Part shown: one piece after another, positions 1-8,099 of the stretch | Layout: every line of letters starts with the position of its first letter | Position numbering within the stretch: the stretch's first letter is position 1 | NCBI GenBank assembly: GCA_039931865.1 | Contig: JBDTRB010000005.1 | Span: 1 to 64,000, forward strand | DNA length: 64,000 nt | Source of the DNA: JALYUA01 sp039931865 | GTDB lineage: Bacteria > Acidobacteriota > Thermoanaerobaculia > UBA5066 > Gp7-AA6 | Direction: 5' to 3' | Notes under the pieces: model-generated | Databases searched by the model: none | The model's input: only the letters and a program-made list of their open reading frames with translations | What the model was told of the DNA's origin: nothing | Made by a program: the position numbers and the translations under genes

Positions 1-1118
1 GTCGTCGCGAAGACGGTCAGAACGAGCGCAACGAAGACGCGCTCGGGAAGGCTTCCCGTAGAGCGTCCGATCGACGCGAAAATGAGGCCGACCTCACCGC
101 GCGGAACCATTCCCGCTCCGATGAAGGCGCGCCGGACTCCTCCCCAGGCGCCCCAACCCGCGGCCATCTTGCCGAGAAACCCGACGACCGTGAGCAGGAG
201 CGCGAGCAGGAGCGAGGCCCTGTTTTCGGCGACGGCGGGGTTCAACAAGGCCACGTTCACCTGCGCTCCGACGAAAACGAAGAACAGCGGGGCGAAGATG
301 TCCACGATCGGCTTCAAGGCGGTGTCGATTTCGTGACGGCGGTTCGTCCGGGCGAGCACGAGTCCGGCGGCAAACGCTCCGATGATCGGCGCCGAGCCGG
401 CCTTCGCGGCTGCGAAGGCCAGCAGCAGAGCCAGAGCAACCGAGGTTCCCACGAGGATGCCACGCACGGCGGCGCGATCGACGACCCTGACGAGCCGCTT
501 TCCGACCGGAATCCCGAGCAGGAGCGCCGCTGCCAGGAAACCGATGGCAAGCCCGGTCGACCTGGCGACCGTCCAGCTCTCGACGGCTCCTCGGTCCGCG
601 ATTTGACTCACGACCGCGAGAACCACGAGCCCGAGGACGTCGTCAGCCACCGCGGCTCCCAAAATGATCTGGCCCTCCCGGGTCGCCAGTACCTTCAACT
701 CCCCGAGAATCCTGGCGGTGATGCCAATCGACGTGGCCATCAGGGCCGCGCCGACGAACACCGCCGCAAGCGTCGGGTAGCCGAGCAACCTCATGACCAG
801 AAAGCCTCCTCCGAAAGGGAGCACCATCCCGAGCAGCGCGACGAGCACGGCCGGGCCTCCTACGCGAGCGAGCTCCCCGAGATCGGTCTCGAGCCCCACT
901 TCGAAGAGCAGCAGCATCACGCCGATCTCGGCGAGCAGAAAGATCCCCTCCGAAAGCGGCACGAGACCCAGAACAGAGGGCCCGAGCGCCACGCCCGCCA
1001 GGAGCTCTCCCAGAACGGCGGGCTGACCGAACCGCTCGACGATCTCTCCGAAAAGCTTCGCGCCGACGAGCGCCGCAGCGAAGGCGAGCAGAAATCCCGG
1101 GTCGAGATGATGCTCCAC
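1..1118 (-). CDS. CPA2-type cation:proton antiporter (3' end cut by window)
   Basis: Inner-membrane antiporter that would exchange Na+ or K+ for protons. The frame runs off the left edge, so about 372 codons are visible and the C-terminus is missing. The start is GTG at 1118, with AGGA seven bases upstream and the first helix beginning almost at once. Seen motifs: PAVLGELLAGVALGPSVLG near the N-terminus, GAAVADDVLGL in the middle (the paired-aspartate ion site of the electrogenic CPA2 branch) and GMVPRGEVGLIFA near the window edge. All are typical of the KefB/NapA fold. Whether a TrkA-N regulatory domain follows cannot be seen, so KefB/KefC-like K+ efflux remains possible. It is transcribed in the same direction as the ABC operon but is separated from it by about 255 bp. 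Confidence 0.87.
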   Translation of the reverse strand, partial: MEHHLDPGFLLAFAAALVGAKLFGEIVERFGQPAVLGELLAGVALGPSVLGLVPLSEGIFLLAEIGVMLLLFEVGLETDLGELARVGGPAVLVALLGMVLPFGGGFLVMRLLGYPTLAAVFVGAALMATSIGITARILGELKVLATREGQIILGAAVADDVLGLVVLAVVSQIADRGAVESWTVARSTGLAIGFLAAALLLGIPVGKRLVRVVDRAAVRGILVGTSVALALLLAFAAAKAGSAPIIGAFAAGLVLARTNRRHEIDTALKPIVDIFAPLFFVFVGAQVNVALLNPAVAENRASLLLALLLTVVGFLGKMAAGWGAWGGVRRAFIGAGMVPRGEVGLIFASIGRSTGSLPERVFVALVLTVFAT

Positions 1119-1222
1119 GCGGGAATCCTATCCGGAGGCGACGCGATGGGACGAGAGTCGGGAGAGACTACCTGAGCGACTCAGCGCCGCTTCCAGAGCC
1201 GACTGAACCGCGAGGCCCCGGG

Positions 1223-1256
1223 CGAGTCGCATCGTCGTGCGAGTCGCATCGTCCTG
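1223..1256. repeat. 17-bp unit in tandem, two copies
   Basis: A 17-bp unit beginning CGAGTCGCATCGTC occurs twice head to tail with one mismatch. It lies in the gap between the antiporter and the first ABC operon. No gene is seen between 1119 and 1373. Confidence 0.6.
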
Positions 1257-1373
1257 AGTGTTTACCGGATCCACGAGGCCGAACGGGCGACGGGAGTGAC
1301 GCCGGGCCGGCGGGCGAACATTTCGCGGGGCTGACCTTCGCGTTCTCGCGAGATCAGCGCGCGCAAGCGCGAA

Positions 1374-2483
1374 TCACTTCACCGCCCCCGTCGTCATCCC
1401 GGAGATGAAGTAGTCGAGCGAGAGCGCGTAGACGATCACGACCGGGATCGAGCCCAGCACCGCGGCGGCCATGAGCGGGCCCCAGAAATAGACGTCGCCG
1501 CGCACCATGTCCACGGTAATCCCGACCGGCAGCGTGCGGTTCACGGTTGAGCTGATGAAGGTCAGCCCGTAGACGTACTCCTGGAAAGACAGCGTGAAGG
1601 CGAAGATCGCCGCCGTGATGATCCCGGGCAGTACCACCGGGATGACGACGAGCCTGAGCATCTGCATCCGCGTCGCGCCGTCTAAAAGAGCCCGCTCCTC
1701 GATCTCCTTCGGGACGCTTCGGAAGAAGCCCATGAGCAGCCACGTGCAGAACGGGACGGTGAACGTCGGGTAGGTCAGGATGAGCGACCAGATCGTGTTG
1801 TCGATCTTCAGCGCACCGACGAACTGGGAGAACGGGATGAAGAGGATGGTCGGCGGGATCAGGTACGTCAGGAAGATCACGATCCCGAGCATCCGGTTCC
1901 CGCGGAAGTCGAGCCGCGCGAGGGCGTATGCGGCGGGCACCGCGAGAAGCAGCGTGATCAGCATCACGACGAGCCCGGTGATGAGGCTGACCCGCAGCCA
2001 CCGGTAGAAGGGCGTCGAGACGAGATACCGGTAGTGCGTGAGACTGGGGCTCGCCACTTCGATGAACCCGATCACCTCGTTCGGATGCGCGATCGATCCG
2101 GAGGGCACGCGGATCGCCGCGAGCTTTCCGTCCACCGGGCTCTCGACTTTCCGGGAGCCGATGAACGCGATCGGCTCCGGGTTCCGCACACTGTCGCTGC
2201 GGGTGGTCGCCGCGCCGGACGCCACCTTCCACTGGATGACGCCTTCCGGGAACGAAGCCGGAACGATGATGTCCTTGTGGTACGGCCGGTGGGTGTTGCC
2301 GTCGACGTTCGAGAACCAGAACGGGTTGCGCTTCAAGTCGTACAGGTTCGGATCCGCCTTCAGCGAGGTAATGAGCATCCAGTAGAAGGGGAACAGGGCG
2401 AAGGCGAGAAACGGCGCGAGGCCCGCGTACGAGATGAGCGAGGGCCGGATCCGGCGCCAGAAGAGATACCCGCGCGAGCTCAT
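1374..2483 (-). CDS. ABC sugar-type permease 2 (MalG-like) with lipoyl-like periplasmic insert
   Basis: Inner-membrane permease of a binding-protein-dependent importer, 369 aa against about 280 for the family. The first helix is near residues 18-40. The conserved five-helix MalG core follows from about residue 160 and contains the EAA coupling loop (EERALLDGATRMQ). Between them, about residues 58-155 form an extra periplasmic segment. Within it, residues 110-143 read like half of a biotinyl/lipoyl barrel-sandwich: VESPVDGKL, then VPSGS, then EVIGFIEV. The usual attachment lysine is absent. The ATG at 2483 overlaps the stop of the MalF-like gene as ATGA, so the two are translationally coupled. 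This is the last gene of a four-gene operon. The substrate is unknown. Confidence 0.9.
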   Translation of the reverse strand: MSSRGYLFWRRIRPSLISYAGLAPFLAFALFPFYWMLITSLKADPNLYDLKRNPFWFSNVDGNTHRPYHKDIIVPASFPEGVIQWKVASGAATTRSDSVRNPEPIAFIGSRKVESPVDGKLAAIRVPSGSIAHPNEVIGFIEVASPSLTHYRYLVSTPFYRWLRVSLITGLVVMLITLLLAVPAAYALARLDFRGNRMLGIVIFLTYLIPPTILFIPFSQFVGALKIDNTIWSLILTYPTFTVPFCTWLLMGFFRSVPKEIEERALLDGATRMQMLRLVVIPVVLPGIITAAIFAFTLSFQEYVYGLTFISSTVNRTLPVGITVDMVRGDVYFWGPLMAAAVLGSIPVVIVYALSLDYFISGMTTGAVK

Positions 2484-3817
2484 GCTTCCCGCCGCAGGAA
2501 CTGGAGCATGAAGAACACCATGATGGCCATGATGGGGAACATGAAAAGTGACGTCGCAGCGCCCTTTCCGAGGTAGCCCGCGTTCACGCCGAGCTGGTAC
2601 GCGTACGTCGCGAGCACCTGCGTCTGGTCGTAGGGGCCCCCCTTGGTGATGATCCAGATCGTGTTGAAGTCGGTGAACGAGAAAATCACCGAGAACAGCA
2701 GGGAGACCATCAGGATCGGCCGCACCATCGGCGAAATGATGTGAACGAAGCGCTGAAAGCCGTTTGCTCCTTCGAGCTTCGCGCGCTCCAGGATCTCGTC
2801 GGGAATCGCGGTCAGGCCCGCCAGGATGATGATGGTCGTGAACGGGAAGCCGCGCCAGACGTTCACCGCGATGACGGACAGCATCGCGAAGTCCTTGTCG
2901 CCGCGGAAGTTGATGATGTGCTGCGGGGAGAGAAAGCCCCAGTGCACCAGGCACCAGTTGATGACGCTGTAGGTCGAGTCGAGGATCCATAGCCACGCCT
3001 GCGCGCTGATGGCGATGGGGATGACCCACGGGATCACGACGAGCCCGCGCAGCAGGCGCCGTCCACCGAACTTGCGGTTCAAGAGGAGGGCGCAGGGCAC
3101 GCCGATCAGCAGCTTCAGGATCTCGGTCCCGAACGTGTATTTGAACGTGTTCTTCAGGGCGAGAAGGAAGTTCGGGTCCTGGAGGACTCCGGTGCCGTGG
3201 ATGTCGACGCGCGTCTTCGCGGGCACGAGCAGCTTTTTCGCCGCGAGGTCCACGGCGGCGCGGGTCTTGAACGTCCCCAGCGTGATCGAGGACTCCTTCG
3301 CGTGGGCGACGACTTCCGCCTGACCGCCCGCGGTACGCACGTTCCAGTCCGTGTCCTGGAGGATCGTCGACGCGGCGAACGTGGCGTCGTCCTCCTTGGC
3401 CATGTCGAGGAGCGGAATGGATTTTCCGGCGGCCGCAATCGCTGCGCGCGATCCTCCTCCGGGAGCGGCGGAGGTCTCGATCTTGAAGCCGGCGCGGCCG
3501 GCGAGAAATGCGCGGGCAGCGGCTTCGGAGGGGAATCTCCCGATCACGAAGTCGTTCGCGAGCAGGTCGTAACTCTGGATCTTCGAGTAATTCGCCGTTC
3601 CGATGTAGCTCCACTTCTGGTTGCCGGCCTGGGCGTCGGAAAGCGACAGGTAGATCGACATGCCGAACGGGTAGGCGATGAAGAGGGCGAGGTACAGGGC
3701 GGCGGGCAGCACGAGCGCATACCCGAGCGGCGCCTCGCGGTCGAAGAGCCGCGCGCGCGGTTTTCGCGGCGGCGCGGGGGCTGCCGCGGTCGGTTCAAGA
3801 GGAGGCGCCGCGCTCAG
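2480..3817 (-). CDS. ABC sugar-type permease 1 (MalF-like) with large periplasmic loop; probable CTG start
   Basis: Partner permease, 445 aa from the proposed start. TM1 lies at about residues 32-54 and the remaining helices from about 225 on, with the EAA loop ERAKLEGANGFQ. Residues about 81-210 are an extra periplasmic loop in the place of MalF's P2 loop. It holds two stretches of similar pattern, VIGRFPSEAAARAF and ITLGTFKTRAAVD, which recall SPOR repeats. Start: the coding pattern reaches back to a CTG at 3817 that overlaps the ATPase stop (CTGA), with GGAGG seven bases upstream. The only canonical alternative is a GTG 18 codons earlier, inside the ATPase gene, without a ribosome-binding site. 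The next in-frame GTG lies inside TM1. Coupled to MalG by ATGA. Confidence 0.85.
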   Translation of the reverse strand: MSAAPPLEPTAAAPAPPRKPRARLFDREAPLGYALVLPAALYLALFIAYPFGMSIYLSLSDAQAGNQKWSYIGTANYSKIQSYDLLANDFVIGRFPSEAAARAFLAGRAGFKIETSAAPGGGSRAAIAAAGKSIPLLDMAKEDDATFAASTILQDTDWNVRTAGGQAEVVAHAKESSITLGTFKTRAAVDLAAKKLLVPAKTRVDIHGTGVLQDPNFLLALKNTFKYTFGTEILKLLIGVPCALLLNRKFGGRRLLRGLVVIPWVIPIAISAQAWLWILDSTYSVINWCLVHWGFLSPQHIINFRGDKDFAMLSVIAVNVWRGFPFTTIIILAGLTAIPDEILERAKLEGANGFQRFVHIISPMVRPILMVSLLFSVIFSFTDFNTIWIITKGGPYDQTQVLATYAYQLGVNAGYLGKGAATSLFMFPIMAIMVFFMLQFLRREA

Positions 3818-4929
3818 AGAGTCGCCTCCGTCTCGCCGTCGAAGAGGTACGCGCGGTTCATGTCGAACCACAGATCCACGCGGTCGCCCTGTCGCACACC
3901 GGCGTGGATCTCGGTCTCCATCTGGAAGGTGCCCGCCTCGCCGCGCGCCGTGACCACGACGCGGTGGCCGAGCGGCTCGACGACCTCGATGACCGCGGGG
4001 ACTTTTGCCGGGCTCGCAACGGCGGCCCACGCGAGATCGGAGAGGGCGCGGCCGCTCTGTGCCACGGAAATGTGCTCGGGCCGTATCCCGAACGAGACTT
4101 TCCTTCCCACGCGGGACGCGAGCTCTGGCCGTGGGAGCTCAAGCCGAAGGTCGCCGGGGAGCGCGAGCGCCACTCCGGAACCCTCAGCAATGAGCTCCCC
4201 TTCGAAAAAATTCATCGGCGGGCTGCCGATGAATCCGGCGACGAAACGGCTCGCGGGCCGGTCGTAGACCTCGAGCGGCGTGCCCACCTGGCAGATCACG
4301 CCGGCGTTCATGATGACGATCCGGTCTCCCATCGTCATCGCTTCGACCTGGTCATGGGTCACGTACACCATCGTGGACTGCACGCTCTGGTGCAGCCTCT
4401 TCAATTCCGTGCGCATGTGGACGCGGAGCTTCGCGTCCAGGTTCGAGAGGGGCTCGTCGAAGAGCAGCACGCCCGCCTGGCGGCAGAGGGCCGCTCCCAC
4501 GGCGACCCGCTGCCTCTGGCCGCCGGAGAGCTGCCGCGGCTTGCGGTCGAGATGGTCCGCGAGTCCCAGGATTTCCGCGACCTCGCGGACCCTCTGATTG
4601 ATCTGGTCGCGCGGCATGCCGCGCAGACGGAGAGAAAAAGACATGTTCCGCGCGACCGTCATGTGCGGATAAAGCGCGTAGCTCTGGAAGACCATCGCGA
4701 TGTCGCGATCGCGGGGAGGGAGATGCGTGACCGAGTGGCCGCTGATCCGGATGTCGCCGCCGGAGACTTCCTCGAGGCCCGCGATCATCCGAAGAGTGGT
4801 CGTTTTTCCACACCCGGAGGGGCCGACCAGGATCACGAATTCCTTGTCGCGAATGGTCAGGTCGATTCCGGCGACCGCCAGGACGTCACCGAATCGCTTC
4901 TCCACCCGCTCGAGGACGACTTCGGCCAT
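3814..4929 (-). CDS. ABC transporter ATPase, MalK/UgpC type
   Basis: Cytoplasmic ATP-hydrolysing subunit, 371 aa, that powers the importer with the two permeases downstream. Walker A GPSGCGKTT, Q-loop FQSYALYPH, signature LSGGQRQRV, Walker B VLLFDEPLSNLD and the switch histidine in THDQVEA are all present. About 130 C-terminal residues form the MalK-type OB regulatory domain. One oddity: after the signature the usual GRAL/ARAL reads VGAAL, so an otherwise common arginine is lost. The ATG at 4929 follows a 90-bp gap after the binding-protein gene. The stop overlaps the proposed CTG of the MalF-like gene. Confidence 0.93.
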   Translation of the reverse strand: MAEVVLERVEKRFGDVLAVAGIDLTIRDKEFVILVGPSGCGKTTTLRMIAGLEEVSGGDIRISGHSVTHLPPRDRDIAMVFQSYALYPHMTVARNMSFSLRLRGMPRDQINQRVREVAEILGLADHLDRKPRQLSGGQRQRVAVGAALCRQAGVLLFDEPLSNLDAKLRVHMRTELKRLHQSVQSTMVYVTHDQVEAMTMGDRIVIMNAGVICQVGTPLEVYDRPASRFVAGFIGSPPMNFFEGELIAEGSGVALALPGDLRLELPRPELASRVGRKVSFGIRPEHISVAQSGRALSDLAWAAVASPAKVPAVIEVVEPLGHRVVVTARGEAGTFQMETEIHAGVRQGDRVDLWFDMNRAYLFDGETEATL

Positions 4930-5019
4930 GGGGCAGATTTACGAGGAGGGGAGAGGCCAAACGCCGGGAAGGAGGCGAAATACCACCCCCGCCCGGCGCC
5001 CGGCGCGCACCTTCAGACG

Positions 5020-6318
5020 CTAAACCGCCCGCAACTTCTGTTCCGCGTCTTCCATCGCCGCGCGGGGCGACTTGCCCTTGGCGACTTCCGCGAACATTGT
5101 CGGCACGATGAACTTGGCGTACATGGTGGTCGCCGTCTTCGTCATCGGGCCGGGATAGCCGATGAACTTCACGTCGTTCTGAAAATCCTGCAGAAGCTCG
5201 AGCTTCGGCTCGTGTCCGAGAACCGGCATCGGCTTATTCCAGAACGCCTTCAGCATCGGATGGTTGTAGCCGGTGGAAGCCTCCATGCCCTTCAGGCCCG
5301 CGGCATTCATCGCGTAGAGAAATTCCTTGCCGAGATCCTGCGCCTTGGAGAAGTTGTAGATGCCGTATGACATCGTGCGGGCGCCGTTGACACGCCCGGC
5401 GGGACCGAGGGGCGTCTTGACGACTTCGAGATTCTTGTAGACGTCCGGGTTGTCTTTGGCGGCCGTGCGATACGCGCTGATGGGATTGCAGACCAGCGAG
5501 CCCTTACCCGACGCGATGAAACGGTTGTTGGAGGTGTCGTCCCACGAGAGAACCTCGTCCGTCATGGTCTCCTTGAAGAACTGTTCGCCGAACTTCAGGA
5601 CGTCGACGATCTCTTTCTTGCGGAAGTTGACCTTTCCGTCCTTGTCATAGAGGTACGCCTTGAACGAAAGCATCAGCGGGAGGAGGTTGTCGTTGGCGTC
5701 CGGGGTCTGCGAGAAGGGGATGCCGAAGGGATAACCCGCCTTCTTCAGCTTCGCTCCCGCGGTGATCAGGTCCTGCCAGGTGGTCTTCTCCGTGTAGTCC
5801 GCCCCGACCTGGTTGAAATAGGCGCGGTTGATGATGAACGGATAAGCGATGTACCACGAGGGCACCGCCAGCCATTTTCCGCGCACCATGCCGATGTCCT
5901 TCGCCTCGGGAAGCCACCCGCCGAATTCCTTGCCGAGCCGGTTCGCGACGTCGGACACATCGACCAGGATCTGGTCGTAGAGCCAGGCGCCCGTGCCGTT
6001 CAGATGGAACACGTCGTGGCCGCCGCGCCGCGAGATGTCGGCGGCGATCGCCGTCGGCAGGTCGGCGGTGGCGACGTAGTCGACCTCGACCCGGCACTTG
6101 TTCTTCTCGCCGAACTCCTTCGCGAACACGTCGAAATACTTGTCGTAGTCAGGGACGAAATGTTTCCAATGGACGACCTTGAGCACCCGGTCCTGCGCAA
6201 AGGCGTTGCGGACGAACACCGTCGGCGCCGCGAGGGCCGCGCCGGCCGCCAGTGTCGCCTTCAGGAATTCCCGCCGGCCGATCCCGGAACCGCTCTCTTT
6301 TTTCGGACGATCCTTCAT
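5020..6318 (-). CDS. Tat-exported extracellular solute-binding protein (family 1)
   Basis: Periplasmic substrate receptor for the ABC importer downstream, 432 aa. The N-terminus carries a twin-arginine signal (GRREFLKAT) followed by an alanine-rich helix, so it probably folds before export through Tat. The mature part shows the family-1 pattern: WKHFVPDYDKYFD near the start, and conserved Asn/Trp/Tyr positions in the hinge lobes. The ATG at 6318 has GAGGGAGA six bases upstream. First gene of the operon binding protein - ATPase - MalF - MalG. A paralogous protein with the same HFVP-YDK signature lies at 24.6-26.0 kb. The ligand cannot be read from sequence. Confidence 0.9.
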   Translation of the reverse strand: MKDRPKKESGSGIGRREFLKATLAAGAALAAPTVFVRNAFAQDRVLKVVHWKHFVPDYDKYFDVFAKEFGEKNKCRVEVDYVATADLPTAIAADISRRGGHDVFHLNGTGAWLYDQILVDVSDVANRLGKEFGGWLPEAKDIGMVRGKWLAVPSWYIAYPFIINRAYFNQVGADYTEKTTWQDLITAGAKLKKAGYPFGIPFSQTPDANDNLLPLMLSFKAYLYDKDGKVNFRKKEIVDVLKFGEQFFKETMTDEVLSWDDTSNNRFIASGKGSLVCNPISAYRTAAKDNPDVYKNLEVVKTPLGPAGRVNGARTMSYGIYNFSKAQDLGKEFLYAMNAAGLKGMEASTGYNHPMLKAFWNKPMPVLGHEPKLELLQDFQNDVKFIGYPGPMTKTATTMYAKFIVPTMFAEVAKGKSPRAAMEDAEQKLRAV

Positions 6319-6499
6319 GGCGTCTCCCTCTCTGGAGCCATCGGGCGGATGACCCCGACCTGACACAGGGACTTCTTCGATTGCGCCGAATCGTATGCCA
6401 CTCACCCTGCATCCCGAAGCCAAAAAGCAAGGCCGGCGCCGGACCGGCGTGCCGCGCCCGCTGATGTAGTCTCGAAGGGGTTTTGGCGGGGAGGAGACC

Positions 6500-8077
6500 A
6501 TGGCGAGCGGAGTTCAGGTCCTCGGAAGATCGCCCGCATCCGCGAAAACGGTCCTGTCGGACGGCGCTCTGGCCTTCGTCGAGTCCCTGGCGCGGCGGTT
6601 CGAGCCGATACGCCAGGACCTTCTGGCGAGGCGGGCACAGCGGCAGGCGCGTTTCGACGCCGGGGAGCTGCCGGACTTCCCTTCCGAAACCGAATCGATC
6701 CGGCGGGATGACTGGAGGGTCGCGCCGGCGCCTCCGGACCTCGAGCGCCGCTGGGTCGAGATCACGGGACCGGTCGAGCGCAAGATGATGATCAACGCGT
6801 TGAACTCCGGCGCCGACGTATTCATGGCCGACTTCGAAGACTCGCTTTCGCCCACCTGGGAGAACGTGGTCACGGGGCAGATGAACCTGATCGACGCGGT
6901 CCGGGGGGAGATCTCGTGGGACAGCCCCGAGGGCAGGAGCTACCGCCTCAATCCGCAGGTCGCGACGCTGCTCGTGCGGCCCCGCGGCTGGCACCTCCCC
7001 GAGAAACACGTCGAGGTCGACGGGAAGCCGATTTCCGCGAGCCTGTTCGACTTTGGCCTGTACGTCTTCCACAACGCGCGCGAGCGCATCGCCCGGGGCA
7101 CGGCGCCGTACTTCTACCTGCCGAAGATGGAGAGCCCGCTCGAGGCGCGCCTGTGGAACGACGTCTTCCTGCTCGCGCAGGAGAAGCTCGGAATCCCGCG
7201 CGGCACCTTCCGCGCGACCGTGCTCGTCGAGACGTTTCCCGCGGCGTTCGCCATGGAGGAGATCCTCTGGGAGCTGAAGGAGCACGCGAGCGGCCTGAAT
7301 GCCGGCCGGTGGGACTACCTCTTCTCGACGATCAAGAGCCTGCGTGAGCGCAAAGACCTCGTGCTGCCCGAGCGCGCTCAGCTGACGATGACGGTCCCTT
7401 TCATGCGGGCGTACACCGAGCTTCTGGTTGCGACGTGCCACCGCCGCGGCGCGCACGCGATGGGAGGCATGGCGCCGTTCATCCCGAGCCGGAAAGACCC
7501 AGAGGCCAACGAAGTCGCGCTCGCGAAAGTGCGCCAGGACAAGCAGCGCGAAGCCTCCGACGGTTTCGACGGAACGTGGGTCGCGCATCCCGGCCTCGTC
7601 GGAATCGCGCGAGAGGTCTTCGAGAAGACGCTGGCCGGCCGGCCGAATCAGAAGGAGCGGCTTCGCGACGACGTGAGAACGACCGCCTCCATGCTCGCCG
7701 ACACGCGCGTCCCCGGCGGCTCTGTGACAGAAGCCGGGTTTCGGAACAACGTGAACGTCGCCCTCCAGTACCTGAGCTCCTGGCTGCAGGGCAACGGCGC
7801 CGCGGCGATCTTCAACCTCATGGAGGACGTTGCCACCGCGGAAATCTCCCGCTCCCAGCTCTGGCAATGGATCCACAACGGCGCATCGCTCTCGGACGGC
7901 ACCCGCGTGACGCTCGAGCTCTACCGGAAGGTGCGGTCCGAGGAGATGGCCGCGCTCGGCGGAGACGGTGGTGGAGCCGGGCGGCTCGGAGAGGCCGCGA
8001 AGATCTTAGACGAGCTGGTCGAGAGTCCGCGCTTCACCGAGTTCCTGACGTTTCCGGCGTATCGCCTCCTGGAGTAG
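6500..8077 (+). CDS. aceB: malate synthase A
   Basis: Cytoplasmic enzyme that condenses glyoxylate with acetyl-CoA to give malate and CoA. 525 aa, the usual length of the A isoform. Family motifs include ADFEDSLSPTWENVV, LPKMESPLEARLWNDV, the catalytic-region ETFPAAFAMEEILWEL, and GGMAPFIPSRKDP. The ATG follows GGGGAGGAGACC. It is divergent from the binding-protein gene across 181 bp and is followed 22 bp later by glcD. The glycolate oxidase genes downstream would supply the glyoxylate. No isocitrate lyase is seen, so the module looks like glycolate salvage and not a complete glyoxylate bypass. Confidence 0.96.
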   Translation: MASGVQVLGRSPASAKTVLSDGALAFVESLARRFEPIRQDLLARRAQRQARFDAGELPDFPSETESIRRDDWRVAPAPPDLERRWVEITGPVERKMMINALNSGADVFMADFEDSLSPTWENVVTGQMNLIDAVRGEISWDSPEGRSYRLNPQVATLLVRPRGWHLPEKHVEVDGKPISASLFDFGLYVFHNARERIARGTAPYFYLPKMESPLEARLWNDVFLLAQEKLGIPRGTFRATVLVETFPAAFAMEEILWELKEHASGLNAGRWDYLFSTIKSLRERKDLVLPERAQLTMTVPFMRAYTELLVATCHRRGAHAMGGMAPFIPSRKDPEANEVALAKVRQDKQREASDGFDGTWVAHPGLVGIAREVFEKTLAGRPNQKERLRDDVRTTASMLADTRVPGGSVTEAGFRNNVNVALQYLSSWLQGNGAAAIFNLMEDVATAEISRSQLWQWIHNGASLSDGTRVTLELYRKVRSEEMAALGGDGGGAGRLGEAAKILDELVESPRFTEFLTFPAYRLLE

Positions 8078-8099
8078 CGCGCATGGAAGGACTTCGGGC

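Noticed and set aside
333..1175. Long plus-strand open frames antisense to the antiporter, ABC, KS, ligA and other genes
   Set aside because: High GC makes the complementary frames open. The products are Arg/Pro/Ala-rich without domains, and the opposite strand encodes recognised proteins in each case.
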